DNA of 64,000 nucleotides from Methanoregula sp. (GCF_028712425.1 NZ_JAQTQD010000008.1:36716-100715), one strand, 5' to 3'; positions 49,706 through 58,963 are shown, counted from the stretch's first letter. The notes: generated by a model from the letters alone, not told the origin. Numbers and translations: made by a program.

Positions 49706-49853
49706 GTTTTGCCAGCCTGCGGTACCTGCCATACTTGTCCACGGGTGAAAAACGCGCCGGGTGGGCAACAGTTGTCGGTTTCCCGCAGGCAGGACAGGTT
49801 AAAGAAAGGGTATAGATATGGTCTGCCGGGCAGTGCCGTATACGGCCGGTCAT
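49698..49853 (-). CDS. nop10: H/ACA ribonucleoprotein protein Nop10
   Basis: 51 residues, too short for many gene finders, beginning [20 protein letters not shown] and ending in [10 protein letters not shown]. It has the zinc-binding CxxC pairs (CPADHIYTL and CPACG) and the [14 protein letters not shown] block that defines Nop10. It is part of the archaeal H/ACA complex that makes pseudouridine in rRNA. It starts seven bases after the aIF2-alpha stop and overlaps the PAC2 start by eight bases. Part of the conserved L44e-S27e-aIF2a-Nop10 string. Confidence 0.95.
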   Translation of the reverse strand: MTGRIRHCPADHIYTLSLTCPACGKPTTVAHPARFSPVDKYGRYRRLAKHD

Positions 49854-49859
49854 TGTGTG

Positions 49860-50645
49860 TTACTTCCCGGACTTCGGTTTCTTGACGAGCTTGCCCTCGC
49901 CACCAGCCTTCTCGAGGACTGCAATCGCTGCATTGGCAGACTTCTCGATCGCTTTCTCGGCAGCCTTATAATCCGGGGCCTTTACCTTGATGCGGTACGT
50001 GGGTGCGCCAAGGTATAACAGTTCAATCTCTGCCCCGGCACTCTTTGTAGCATTCGCCTTCTCAAGAGCCTTCCTTATTACCTCGACGCCGTCCGGTCGG
50101 GTCGATTCCAGGATAAGGTGGCCGGTCACCTCGACATGGGGGACCCTGACACTCTCGCCGGCCACTTTCTGGAGGATCTCGGAGATCTTTTTGGAAAAAC
50201 CGAGTTTCTTTACCGTTGTCTCGGGATCAATGACAAGGTCTTCGAAGACCGGGTAGAACGCCCCGTACTTCTTGTAAATGACGTCCTCGATCGATGCAAG
50301 GGGCTCCTTTGTCTGGTCTGCGACAAAACCAAGCCACTTCTTTGCCTTGGACTCGTTCTTCCAGTCGCGGATCTTTTCGCGGCGCTGGTGCTCGTTGACG
50401 TCTTTTAAAGAAAGATCGATATGGCCGCGGGACCGGTCAACGTTGAGGACCTTGCAGACAATCTTCTGGCCCTCGCGAATATGGTCGCGGATATACTTGA
50501 TCCAGCCAGTGGCGATCTCTGATATGGGGATGAGCCCCTGGCGGCCGCCGTATTCATCGAGCGAAACGAAGGCAACGAAGTCCTTCACGTTCTCGACCGT
50601 GCAGACGACCAGTTCCGATTCCTGGGGCCACTCCCTGTCTGCCAT
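49860..50645 (-). CDS. eif2a: translation initiation factor aIF2 subunit alpha
   Basis: 261 residues from ATG 50645 (MADREWPQESELVVC); the frame reaches 50738 but that part overlaps S27e. An S1 domain fills ~10-85 (GELVVCTVENV-type start, GRQGLIPISEIATGW, SRGHIDLSLKDV), then a helical domain, then a C-terminal alpha-beta domain (~180-255, ELLYLGAPTYRIKVKAPDYK). It forms aIF2 with beta and gamma subunits to carry initiator tRNA. It sits between S27e and Nop10. Confidence 0.95.
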   Translation of the reverse strand: MADREWPQESELVVCTVENVKDFVAFVSLDEYGGRQGLIPISEIATGWIKYIRDHIREGQKIVCKVLNVDRSRGHIDLSLKDVNEHQRREKIRDWKNESKAKKWLGFVADQTKEPLASIEDVIYKKYGAFYPVFEDLVIDPETTVKKLGFSKKISEILQKVAGESVRVPHVEVTGHLILESTRPDGVEVIRKALEKANATKSAGAEIELLYLGAPTYRIKVKAPDYKAAEKAIEKSANAAIAVLEKAGGEGKLVKKPKSGK

Positions 50646-50653
50646 GAGACGAC

Positions 50654-50842
50654 TCACTGGAGCTCTTGGACGATCTCGGCCTTGATGTTCGCGCATCCGC
50701 CTGCGGGTGTTGCAAGCTCGCTGCCACAGACTACGCACTTTACGACCGTGCTGGCCTTCTCGAAGACGACCTGTTCGTTCTCACAGTCGGGGCACTTTAC
50801 CTTGAAAAATTTGCTCCGGTTTTCCCTGATCTGGCTTACCAT
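50654..50842 (-). CDS. rps27e: ribosomal protein S27e
   Basis: 62 residues with a C4 zinc finger: CPDCENEQVVF and CVVCGSELATPAGG. Small-subunit ribosomal protein eS27. Six bases separate it from L44e and eight from aIF2-alpha. Confidence 0.96.
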   Translation of the reverse strand: MVSQIRENRSKFFKVKCPDCENEQVVFEKASTVVKCVVCGSELATPAGGCANIKAEIVQELQ

Positions 50843-50848
50843 GTTCGT

Positions 50849-51127
50849 TTACTCCGTCAGTTCGAATTTCGCGACACGGTAACCCTTGCGCAGGTGCGCC
50901 TTCTTGCAGGTGACACAGCGGTACCGGACGTTGATCTTCTTTGTCGGCTTGTCGCCACCGGGTACCTTGGAGAACTTGCCCCGGTTCCCGACATGGCCCC
51001 TTCGGGCTTTCTGCCGGTCAATCCAGTGGAGACCGGTTGTCTTGCCCTTCTTTACCTTCTCGACCTCGTGCTCCTGGTGGCTCCTGCAGAAGGGGCAGTA
51101 GGTCGTAAATTTTGCTGGCATCTTCAT
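50849..51127 (-). CDS. rpl44e: ribosomal protein L44e
   Basis: 92 residues. Zinc-finger pairs [12 protein letters not shown] and [14 protein letters not shown], with a basic central loop ([15 protein letters not shown]). Large-subunit protein eL42/L44e near the E site. The ATG at 51127 is preceded by GGTGA seven bases away, so it is preferred to the ATG at 51121. Confidence 0.96.
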   Translation of the reverse strand: MKMPAKFTTYCPFCRSHQEHEVEKVKKGKTTGLHWIDRQKARRGHVGNRGKFSKVPGGDKPTKKINVRYRCVTCKKAHLRKGYRVAKFELTE

Positions 51128-51165
51128 GAAAATTTCACCGATAGTCCTGATGACGAATACCTATA

Positions 51166-51906
51166 TTATTTGCAGAGGTTGATATTTAAGACTATGTTGC
51201 GCTCGGTAAGGACCGCAGCATTCCGCTCGGGAAGCGTCACTATATCTCCCTTTGAGAGGGTATAAACTCTCCCATCCACCCCCATGAACGTGTCCATATC
51301 CTGGAGAACCCGCACGAGGGTGCAGGGATGGGTGATCGGTCCTGAACCGGCCGGGGCTGCAGCCACGGGGACCGGTGCCGGCCCTGCCTGTTCTGCCGGG
51401 GCATCTGCTTCTTCTCCTATCTCCGCTGGTTCAGAGAGTTCCCCGGGATCACCCTCATCGCTGACCGTGACAGCTGCGGTTGCTGCAGCCGGGACTGGAG
51501 CACCATGCCGCGGGGAGGTTATCGGCACATGGGGGCGGTTCCGGATAAGGTGCCCCTGCGACTGTTCGATCGCGGCCGTGATCTGGTCGAACATCTCACG
51601 CTCCGCCGGGATCATCCGCTTCACCTCTTCGCGGTCATAATAATTACCCTCGGCATGCATCACCGTGAGCGCGAGGATCTTCCGGGTCCTTAAGGAGAAG
51701 ATGTCCTCGAGGGTCTCCCGGATCGAGAGCGTCTCATCGATAAGTGAACGTGCCTCGTCGGAGAACGGGTCTTCGAACTCGTAGACTTTCTTTGTGATGG
51801 CCGCAAGCTCGGCATGCCCTTTCTCGTAAAAATCGGGAGAGACCGATGTCAGCCTCCCGGTCTCCCGCTCTGAAAGAAGGATGCTGCGCAGGTCATCGAG
51901 CTTCAT
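51166..51906 (-). CDS. GINS complex subunit, Gins51 type
   Basis: 246 residues. The helical A domain (~1-115: LDDLRSILLSERETGRL, EFEDPFSDEARSLIDETLSI, FSLRTRKILALTVM) comes first and the small beta B domain (~195-246: CTLVRVLQDMDTFMGVDGRV) last, the order of Gins51. They are joined by a long Ala/Pro linker. It works with MCM and Cdc45/RecJ-like proteins at the replication fork. It is encoded between the primase small subunit and L44e, a conserved archaeal arrangement. Confidence 0.9.
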   Translation of the reverse strand: MKLDDLRSILLSERETGRLTSVSPDFYEKGHAELAAITKKVYEFEDPFSDEARSLIDETLSIRETLEDIFSLRTRKILALTVMHAEGNYYDREEVKRMIPAEREMFDQITAAIEQSQGHLIRNRPHVPITSPRHGAPVPAAATAAVTVSDEGDPGELSEPAEIGEEADAPAEQAGPAPVPVAAAPAGSGPITHPCTLVRVLQDMDTFMGVDGRVYTLSKGDIVTLPERNAAVLTERNIVLNINLCK

Positions 51907-51941
51907 GGTTACGTCCCGGTATTATATATTGATCCTATTAT

Positions 51942-53072
51942 TTATGCGATTTCCGCTATGCCGCGGCAGCAGAGAAAGACTGCCACCGCTTCCGGTACTG
52001 TAGTGATGCCCTTTTGGATCTCATAAGTGCTTCCGAGCATCGGCATTTTCAGCGGGAATTTTGCATCCACCTTCACGTCGCGTGTCCCGAACACGACCGC
52101 GTCGGTGAGCGGCTCGAAATCATGCAACTCACGGAGCTCAAGGGGCTGCACCCGCATCCCGCTCCCGCCGTGGAGGGAGGTGGGCATTCGTATGAGGCGC
52201 TTCGTGTCGGTCGTGACCGGTTCGTCGGCAAGGGCTGCCCGGGAGAAGAGCCGCTTCTTGAACTCCCCTTCCTGCTGCTGGACAATAAGGGAGAGGACAC
52301 GGTTCTTGAGGATCATCGGGGAGGGCCGGTTTGCGATGTCTGCTATAATTTCCTCCCGCTTCTTCAGGAATGTGGCTGCGGAGTCCTTTCCGATCCCTTC
52401 GATTGCAGTGAGATGGGCGACGGCTTCCGGTTCCGGAAGCGTACCTATCCAGCCGAGATATTCGATGAGGGCTCCACGGTACCGCTCCGGCCAGCCCGGT
52501 GCACCTGTAAGCCTCCCCGAGAGCATGGCCGGGGGATCGATGCCGATACCGCAGACGTAATCGATCAGTTCCCGTCGTTCGGAACTTCCCCAGTTCCTGA
52601 ACGCGATGTCGCGCAGGTGGACATGGTAGCCCCGTCCCCCTGAAAACACCAGGTCGATGGTCTTTGGATCGATCCCGAACTCATCGATCAGCATCGAGAG
52701 GAGTTTTTCTGTCTCTTCCTTTACCCGGGAGAGCATCTGGTCATACGGCCCCCGCACAATATGATCGGCATCAAGGTCGAAGATCAAATCGGCCCCGCAC
52801 CAGCCCTTGTCTGCCATCGTCCCGGCATCGGGCTTCTCGTAGTATGCCGTCGAGTAGTAGGCGTGCTGGGGGATGAGGTTCTGGATAAAGGAGACCATCT
52901 CGCCGCTGCCGGGAAAGCCGATGTGCCGCCGCATCCGGGTCTCGGCTGCGCCCGGGTTGAAGAGGATGAAGCCCCACTCGCGCTGCACGATGGACGGCGG
53001 AGCGACAAGGACCGTCTTCATGTAATACTCGGTAAACCGCTGGCGGAGGAATTCGGCTGTGGCCGGGTTCAT
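51942..53072 (-). CDS. priS: DNA primase small (catalytic) subunit
   Basis: 376 residues. The two metal-binding aspartates lie in DLIFDLDADHI (~95-105), and the conserved FSGGRGYHVHL strand is near 143-153. A helical domain is inserted after it (~190-300), and a third acidic residue is expected near VKVDAKF. It makes RNA/DNA primers with PriL, which is not in this window. Its ATG overlaps the Elp3 stop as ATGA. Confidence 0.95.
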   Translation of the reverse strand: MNPATAEFLRQRFTEYYMKTVLVAPPSIVQREWGFILFNPGAAETRMRRHIGFPGSGEMVSFIQNLIPQHAYYSTAYYEKPDAGTMADKGWCGADLIFDLDADHIVRGPYDQMLSRVKEETEKLLSMLIDEFGIDPKTIDLVFSGGRGYHVHLRDIAFRNWGSSERRELIDYVCGIGIDPPAMLSGRLTGAPGWPERYRGALIEYLGWIGTLPEPEAVAHLTAIEGIGKDSAATFLKKREEIIADIANRPSPMILKNRVLSLIVQQQEGEFKKRLFSRAALADEPVTTDTKRLIRMPTSLHGGSGMRVQPLELRELHDFEPLTDAVVFGTRDVKVDAKFPLKMPMLGSTYEIQKGITTVPEAVAVFLCCRGIAEIA

Positions 53073-54655
53073 GACAACCCCTTGATCATATAGGGCCCTC
53101 TGCGTTCATATCCCTGCCTGCGGTAATACGGTCGGACACCGATGCCGCTCATGATGGCAAGATTGTGGTAACCGGCGGCCACTGCAATTTCCTCGGCCCG
53201 TGCAAGGAGCATCTTCCCGAAGTTCCGGTGCTGCCACTCCTCGGATTCGGCATCCTTTCCCACGGGAACGAGGCTGCCGTACACGTGCAGCTCGCGCATA
53301 ACAGCCGCTTCTTCGAGCTCGGGGCGGTAGACCTGCGAAGGGAACCGGAGCCGGGAGAAACCGATGAGGGAATCATCCGAGACCGCCGAGATGAAGTGTT
53401 CCTTTCCTCCGCAGGCCTCGTATACCAGGACACGGATCTCCATCTCCGCAAGGGAGGGAAGACGCCCGATCTCCCGGCACCGGATGCACCGGCACCGTTT
53501 TCCGAGCGCCTTCAACCGGTTCTGCGCCAGTTGCCGGAAGTTGGAGTGCGGGGAGCCGGCAACGATCAGCTTGGCCGGGATATCCCGCTGGATCCGCTGG
53601 AGCCGCGTATATTCCGGGATAAGGGACTTCCCGTATGCGATCAGGTCGATAAGTTTCTCCTCATCATACGGGGAATATCCACCCCGTTTCCAGAGATCCT
53701 CAATCTCGGAACCCGGGGTGACTAAGGTCGGGTAGATCTTCAGGAAATCGGGGCGGAAGCGCGGGTCGGCAAAGAGTGTTTCGAACATCTGACGATCCGC
53801 TTCCATGGTAGAGGAGGGGAGGTTGGGCATCATGTGGAAGCCAACCTTGAGCCCGGCGTCACGGAGGAGCGTGTTTGCTTCAACCGTATCGGCGACCGTG
53901 CAGCCCCGGCGGTTGAATGCGAGGATGGCATCATCCGTATGCTGGACACCGAGTTCCACTTTTGTTACGCCAAGGTCAAGCATCCGGTCGATGTGTTCCC
54001 GGCGGCACCAGTCAGGCCGGGTCTCGAAGGTCATCGCAACGCACCGGATCGCAGATATCTCATTAGCCGATTCGACAGCATCCACCGGCAGGTGCTGCGG
54101 TGCAGGTGTGTTTTCCGGGTAGGTGTTCATCGCCTCGATGCACCGGGAGACGAACTCCTCTTGGTATTCGACAGGGCGGGCAGTCATCGTCCCGCCCATC
54201 ACGATCAGCTCCACCTTGTCCACGCGGTGTCCCAAGATCTCAAATTGTTCCAGTCGTGCCTGTACCTGCCGGAACGGATCATACTCGTGTTCGCGGGCCC
54301 GTTTTGCTGCCGGTTCCTCCCCGGTATAACTCTGCGGGGAGTGAAACGGGTGGTCCGGCCCGCCCGGGCAGGGAAGACACTTGCCATGGGGGCAGGGATA
54401 CGGGGAGGTCATCACGGCAACCGGGGCAACGCCGGACAGGGTGCGGGACGGTTTGACAAGCAGGATCTTCCGGAGAGTCTCGTACTCCTCCGGGCGTGCA
54501 GCGGAGAGGATCGCGGAGTTCTTCGGCACTGCCGGCAGGGAATACTTCCTGCAGGTTTCTATCTTAGCCGCAACAACGGTGGCATCGTTACAGGCACCTT
54601 CAGGAATGGTGAGGAGGCGGGAGATAATCTCCCGGAGAGCAGATTCCTCATCCAT
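53069..54655 (-). CDS. elp3: Elp3: tRNA U34 modification radical SAM/GNAT enzyme
   Basis: 528 residues. Radical SAM core with [4Fe-4S] cysteines in CPHGKCLPCPGG (~90-101), followed by a GGTMTARP strand and ELGVQHTDDAILAFNRRG. A zinc-type CRCIRCREIG segment and a C-terminal GNAT acetyltransferase domain (~385-525; IAVAAGYHNLAIMSGIGVRP) complete the Elp3 layout. It installs cm5U-type modifications at the tRNA wobble uridine. It starts five bases after UPF0058 and overlaps priS. Confidence 0.96.
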   Translation of the reverse strand: MDEESALREIISRLLTIPEGACNDATVVAAKIETCRKYSLPAVPKNSAILSAARPEEYETLRKILLVKPSRTLSGVAPVAVMTSPYPCPHGKCLPCPGGPDHPFHSPQSYTGEEPAAKRAREHEYDPFRQVQARLEQFEILGHRVDKVELIVMGGTMTARPVEYQEEFVSRCIEAMNTYPENTPAPQHLPVDAVESANEISAIRCVAMTFETRPDWCRREHIDRMLDLGVTKVELGVQHTDDAILAFNRRGCTVADTVEANTLLRDAGLKVGFHMMPNLPSSTMEADRQMFETLFADPRFRPDFLKIYPTLVTPGSEIEDLWKRGGYSPYDEEKLIDLIAYGKSLIPEYTRLQRIQRDIPAKLIVAGSPHSNFRQLAQNRLKALGKRCRCIRCREIGRLPSLAEMEIRVLVYEACGGKEHFISAVSDDSLIGFSRLRFPSQVYRPELEEAAVMRELHVYGSLVPVGKDAESEEWQHRNFGKMLLARAEEIAVAAGYHNLAIMSGIGVRPYYRRQGYERRGPYMIKGLS

Positions 54656-54660
54656 GAGAA

Positions 54661-54930
54661 TTAATGTTCAGCTGCAACTTTCTGGGAAGCAGACTCAGGA
54701 GAATAGTTCACCACAGGCGGGGCGGGGCGGTGGTGGATATAGGTTACGATCTCATCCCCGAGCGTGAGGAGAGCATCCTTATGGGCTTTCTTATCCTTGT
54801 GAATGTGGACAGGAGAAATTTCCAGGGAATTGTAACGTTCAGTTCCGATCTCTTCGTTGCTGACGCCCTCGTAGTACTTCTTGATGTGGATCATCAGCAT
54901 ATGTAAATGCAGCAATTCTTCCTTTTGCAC
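54661..54930 (-). CDS. UPF0058 family protein
   Basis: 89 residues beginning MQKEELLHLHMLMIHIKKYY, the UPF0058 signature, followed by YNSLEISPVHIHKDKKAHKD. A small, helical euryarchaeal protein of unknown function. It leads the elp3-priS operon. Its 5' end region diverges from the ADP-ribosylglycohydrolase gene. Confidence 0.88.
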   Translation of the reverse strand: MQKEELLHLHMLMIHIKKYYEGVSNEEIGTERYNSLEISPVHIHKDKKAHKDALLTLGDEIVTYIHHRPAPPVVNYSPESASQKVAAEH

Positions 54931-55005
54931 ACTATCACCTTTTCCAAAATGATCCTTTTTTTGTGGGGCAGATATATCTTATTGGTGAGGTTTATATCAG
55001 GAACA

Positions 55006-55881
55006 ATGCGGCATGAGGGATCGCTCATTGGACTCGCTGTTGGCGACGCGTTGGGTGCGCCCTTGGAAGGATCTCAAAGATCTGAAGTCTGGCTTACGCA
55101 AATGCGGCCCGGCGGGCGCCATTTCCGAAAAGCCGGTGAAGTCACGGATGACACGCTGCAGGCTGGTGCAGTTGCAGAATCGCTCGCCGTATGTGGGCGC
55201 TTTGATGAAGGCGACCTGATAAAAAAATTATCGCTGGGATATATACAACGTCCGAAATGGTATGGTCCGACATCCTCCCGGTTTTTCGATCTGGTGCTTT
55301 CCGGGACCCCGCCGCACCGGGCCGCACGGATCGTTCATACTCAGAACCATGGCAGCCGGTCCAATGGCAGCGTGATGCGGGGCTTCCCCCTTGGTATCTT
55401 CTTCCCTCCACCAGATATAATCTCAATGAGCATCCGCTGCTCTGCCATAACGCATCACGACCCGGTGGGAGGGCACTGTTCAGCGTTCCTGAACCTGATG
55501 GTGAGCGAGATGGTCAGGGGCGTTCCACGGAAGACTGCATTCCGGCACGCCCGTTCGCTCTGTATATATCCTGAGGTTCACGCAATCCTGGGCAGTTACG
55601 AACAGTATGATCCTGAGCCTTCCTTAGATTGTGTACTCTGCTCGCATGCAGCGCTCCGCTGTTTCATGGATGCCCGGTCGTTTGAACAGGCAGTCCTCTC
55701 CGCGGTAAACCTTGGCGGCGATGCTGATACGGTCGGTGCCTGTACCGGTGCACTGGCCGGAGCGTGCTGGGGGCTTGAAGCTGTTCCAATACGGTGGCGG
55801 CGGGATCTTGAAGGGTACGAAGAACTTGTCAGGCTGGCGGAGCGGGTCTGGGCGGCACGAGCGGACAATATGGTGCGATAA
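55006..55881 (+). CDS. ADP-ribosylglycohydrolase family protein
   Basis: 291 residues from ATG 55006 (MRHEGSLIGLAVGDALGAPL), with AGGA just before it. Helical ARH/DraG fold. Metal-binding residues are visible in EVTDDTLQAG (~44-48) and NLGGDADTVGACTGALAGA (~240), and a SNGSVMRGFPLG segment (~120) binds the ribose. It removes ADP-ribose from proteins or small molecules; the target is unknown. It stands alone, divergent from UPF0058. Confidence 0.9.
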   Translation: MRHEGSLIGLAVGDALGAPLEGSQRSEVWLTQMRPGGRHFRKAGEVTDDTLQAGAVAESLAVCGRFDEGDLIKKLSLGYIQRPKWYGPTSSRFFDLVLSGTPPHRAARIVHTQNHGSRSNGSVMRGFPLGIFFPPPDIISMSIRCSAITHHDPVGGHCSAFLNLMVSEMVRGVPRKTAFRHARSLCIYPEVHAILGSYEQYDPEPSLDCVLCSHAALRCFMDARSFEQAVLSAVNLGGDADTVGACTGALAGACWGLEAVPIRWRRDLEGYEELVRLAERVWAARADNMVR

Positions 55882-55978
55882 GTGATATTCGCAGAACTAT
55901 CAGATCTCCGGGTTCATCCCGAATGCTGCGTTGAGCAATTGATGATGAATTCAAGAGGGAAACTAAATAAAAAAGGGT

Positions 55979-56425
55979 TTACGCCGGCTTGATCTCCACA
56001 AGCTTCAGCACCCGGCCCTTATCGCAGATATTTGGCGCATTGCCAAGGACATCTACGACAATATACTTCTCACCCTCGACAATCCCTTCCGGGCGGCAGA
56101 GATCAAAACTCCGGCAGTCATGCTTGTTGCAGGAGAACTCGGGCTTGATCTTGGAGTTGATGATCGCCATCTCCGGGCTGATCAGGAGGGTGATCGGGGC
56201 CTCTGTCACCTCAACCGCCGTTGTCCCGTTAAGGTGAACCGTACAGTCATGGTGGGTTGTCCTGATTGAGACGACACGGTATTTCCGGCCTTTCTGCAGG
56301 TTGTTGCAGGCTTTCTTCACTTTACAGGTCCCGCATTCAGCTGCTTCGCCTTCGTAAATGAACTCTGTCCCCGGCTTCGCAAGCACCGTTCCGACAAGGG
56401 TCACTTTTGTCTTTGCGTCCGTCAT
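55979..56425 (-). CDS. UPF0179 family protein
   Basis: 148 residues from ATG 56425 (MTDAKTKVTLVG), with GGTGGA upstream. Two cysteine clusters (CGTCKVKKACNNL at ~31-43 and CNKHDCRSFDLC at ~98-109) and the EGIVEGEKYIVVDV segment mark UPF0179, a euryarchaeal family that could bind a metal or Fe-S cluster. No function is known. It follows the G1PDH gene by 10 bases on the same strand, so it is likely in that operon. Confidence 0.85.
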   Translation of the reverse strand: MTDAKTKVTLVGTVLAKPGTEFIYEGEAAECGTCKVKKACNNLQKGRKYRVVSIRTTHHDCTVHLNGTTAVEVTEAPITLLISPEMAIINSKIKPEFSCNKHDCRSFDLCRPEGIVEGEKYIVVDVLGNAPNICDKGRVLKLVEIKPA

Positions 56426-56435
56426 ACCATCCACC

Positions 56436-57515
56436 TTATTCCATATACAGCATCCGCACCAGGTTCTCTGCCGATTCGCGGGTCAGCCCCATATCGAATA
56501 TGGTAAAGCGCTCGGGACGGATATCCTTTGCCATCAGGAGCGCTTCCACCGCCATTCCATCATCAATGCCCACGTCTTTTGGGGTGACCGGTGCACCGAT
56601 ACTCTTCAGCGATTCGCGGATCCCCTTCCAGTCCCCGCCATGGAGGTACATCGAGATGATCGTGCCGATCCCGCAGCTCTCGCCATGGAGTGCCTTGCCC
56701 GGGGCGATTCGTTCAAGGGCATGGGAGAACTTGTGCTCCCCCCCGCTTGCCGGGCGTGAGGACCCGGCAATGCTCATGGCCACTCCGCTGGACACGAGTG
56801 CTTTCGTTACGATCCATGCCGATTCCTCGCTGGACGGCTTGATGAGGTGGGCATTCTTCACTAAAATCTCCGCGGTCATCTTCGACAGGGCAGCCGCGTA
56901 CTCGCTCACCTGTTCGCCTTTCACCCGGTGCGCGAGTTCCCAGTCGAGGATGGCAGTATAATTGGAGATGACATCCGCACACCCTGCTGCAAGGAGGCGG
57001 TGGGGTGCCTGTGCGATGATCGCGGTGTCTGCCACGATGGCAAGGGGAGGGTGAGCCTGGAGTGAGGAGTGACCCCCCTCGATGGCAACCGATGCCCGGG
57101 CTGAGGCGATCCCGTCATGCGATGCTGCCGTAGGCACGGATATGAACGGGCGGTCGAGGTTGAACGAAACGATCTTTGCGGTATCGATGACCCTCCCCCC
57201 TCCGACACCGATAAGGAAATCCGCATCTGCCGCCGCCTTCTCGGCTTCCTTGATGAGGGGGAGGCTGATCTCTTCGGCAAAGAACGGGACAACGGACCGG
57301 TTACCAGAAAGCACATCCCGGACCCGGTTCCCGGCAAGCTCCATCGTGTTCTTCCCCGAGATTAAGAGCGCTTTCTTACCCAGTTTCAGGTCATCGCAGA
57401 CAGAGGGGAGTTGCTGGAAGACATCATGGCCAATCACAACGTCGCGGGGCAGCTGCATCCACCGGGACTTGTCAAAGACCTTCTCTTTGAGTAATTTTAT
57501 TGCATCTGCGCTCAT
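56436..57515 (-). CDS. egsA: sn-glycerol-1-phosphate dehydrogenase
   Basis: 359 residues from ATG 57515 (MSADAIKLL); an in-frame ATG at 57524 is also possible. It makes the archaeal lipid backbone glycerol 1-phosphate from dihydroxyacetone phosphate with NAD(P)H. Nucleotide-binding FLIGVGGGRVIDTAK at ~98-112, substrate/metal region FISVPTAASHDGIAS at ~121, and metal ligands in GGEHKFSHALE (~263) and LHGESCGIG. It diverges from the DUF63 gene with starts only a few bases apart. Confidence 0.95.
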   Translation of the reverse strand: MSADAIKLLKEKVFDKSRWMQLPRDVVIGHDVFQQLPSVCDDLKLGKKALLISGKNTMELAGNRVRDVLSGNRSVVPFFAEEISLPLIKEAEKAAADADFLIGVGGGRVIDTAKIVSFNLDRPFISVPTAASHDGIASARASVAIEGGHSSLQAHPPLAIVADTAIIAQAPHRLLAAGCADVISNYTAILDWELAHRVKGEQVSEYAAALSKMTAEILVKNAHLIKPSSEESAWIVTKALVSSGVAMSIAGSSRPASGGEHKFSHALERIAPGKALHGESCGIGTIISMYLHGGDWKGIRESLKSIGAPVTPKDVGIDDGMAVEALLMAKDIRPERFTIFDMGLTRESAENLVRMLYME

Positions 57516-57526
57516 TGTAATCATGG

Positions 57527-58393
57527 ATGATTAGTGATTTCATCTACAAATACTACATCGATCCCATCAGGCTCGGGCAGCCCTATAATGTTGTCGATAC
57601 GCTGACCTACGCCCTTATCCTTGTCGCCGGTGTTTACCTGTTGTACCGCTGGTTGTCCACGTCCACGTGGCTCTCGGATATCGGGTTTACCATTGACGCC
57701 ACCTTCATCCTCTCGACCATCCCCTATGTCATTCTCGGTGGCGTCATGCGGGTCATCGAAGACACCGGCATGATCACCGGTGACTTCAAGTATTTCCTGA
57801 TAACCCCGCTCATCTATTTCGTCCTCTTCTTCTTTACGATAGGCATGCTCTTCCTCTCGCGGTACCTCACGCTCCAGGGGTTCACAAAGAATTACCTGAC
57901 GTTCTATTTCTGGGCTGGTGTCTCCTCTGTCGTTGTCGCCTCGCTCATCCTTATTGCCTGGAGCACGACACACCACGGCATCGATTTCTACGTGCTGGGC
58001 GTGATCCCGCTCATGGCCGTTGTGGCAACGGCCCTTGTCTGGGCGTTCATGCGCTATGTCTGCCGGTGGGAGTATGTGAAGGATCCGCTGTACATCACCC
58101 TGCTCTTCGGTCAGCTCCTCGATGCCAGCGCCACCAGCTTCGGGATCGACCTCCACCCGTCGCTCCAGTACATCGAGCAGCATGTGGTCGGCTCCCACCT
58201 CATCGACCTGACCGGCACAGCATTCGTCATGTATCCCTTGAAACTCATCGTCCTCTTCCCGGCAGTCTACATCATGCAGCTCTACCGCAAGGAAGCCAAC
58301 ACGGCATTCTGGCACCTCGTGCTGCTGGCGATGATCGTTGTCGGATTTGCACCCGGTATCCGCGACATGGTCCGGATGGTCCTCTATGTCTAA
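57527..58393 (+). CDS. DUF63 family multi-pass membrane protein
   Basis: 288 residues with about eight membrane helices. The N-terminus MISDFIYKYYIDPIRLGQPYN and the first helices, the DIGFTIDATFILSTIPYVILGG segment and the GQLLDASATSFGIDLH motif, are typical of DUF63, an archaeal family of unknown role. It starts two bases from egsA on the opposite strand and overlaps the SpoIIM-family gene by eight bases. The shared strand and overlap suggest that both membrane proteins work together. Confidence 0.9.
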   Translation: MISDFIYKYYIDPIRLGQPYNVVDTLTYALILVAGVYLLYRWLSTSTWLSDIGFTIDATFILSTIPYVILGGVMRVIEDTGMITGDFKYFLITPLIYFVLFFFTIGMLFLSRYLTLQGFTKNYLTFYFWAGVSSVVVASLILIAWSTTHHGIDFYVLGVIPLMAVVATALVWAFMRYVCRWEYVKDPLYITLLFGQLLDASATSFGIDLHPSLQYIEQHVVGSHLIDLTGTAFVMYPLKLIVLFPAVYIMQLYRKEANTAFWHLVLLAMIVVGFAPGIRDMVRMVLYV

Positions 58394-58952
58394 TTCCCCG
58401 CTCGCCAATGCCCTGGTAATCACACTTCTCCTCTTTTTTTCCACCATGTGTGTCGGGTGGATAGGATCTGCCCAGAACCCGGCCATAGGAGAGCAGCTGA
58501 TGGATCTCTTTGCCAAGGAGGTCGCAGGAGAGATCACCAAGGATAACCCGGTGGACATGTGCGCCAAGCTTTTTGTCAATAACATCGGGGCCTGTATCCT
58601 CCTCTTCCTTGGAGGGGCATCCTTTGGAATCCTGACCATTTTCATTATGAGCCTGAATGGTATCGTCATCGGAGCGATCATGGAGATCGTCCACGAGACC
58701 CACTCACCCCTGTTTGTTGCCGCTGCCCTCATCCCGCACGGCATCTTCGAGATCCCGGCATTTATCATCGCGGGGGCACTCGGGATACTCCTTGCACAGG
58801 GCCTCATTGCCGAATGGTACGGTGAGGGAGACACCGAAAAAGAGGCGGCCCGGTACGGCAGGCTCTTTGTACTCTCAGTCCTCCCGCTTGTTGTTGTCGC
58901 CGCCTGTGTCGAGGCTTTTATTACGCCGGTTATCATACAATTAGTAGCTTAA
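58386..58952 (+). CDS. SpoIIM/stage II sporulation M family membrane protein
   Basis: 188 residues from ATG 58386 ([12 protein letters not shown]). About five membrane helices; the conserved [19 protein letters not shown] and [21 protein letters not shown] segments identify the SpoIIM-like (DUF95) family. In bacteria SpoIIM helps in peptidoglycan remodelling, which does not apply to an archaeon, so the role here is unknown. It overlaps the DUF63 gene by eight bases and is followed by proS after 11 bases. Confidence 0.9.
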   Translation: MSNSPLANALVITLLLFFSTMCVGWIGSAQNPAIGEQLMDLFAKEVAGEITKDNPVDMCAKLFVNNIGACILLFLGGASFGILTIFIMSLNGIVIGAIMEIVHETHSPLFVAAALIPHGIFEIPAFIIAGALGILLAQGLIAEWYGEGDTEKEAARYGRLFVLSVLPLVVVAACVEAFITPVIIQLVA

Positions 58953-58963
58953 GAGGACACGAG

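Noticed and set aside
57521..58936. 471-codon open frame on the minus strand
   Set aside because: Antisense to the DUF63 and SpoIIM-family genes, both clearly real; translation is low-complexity Asp/Glu/His-rich.
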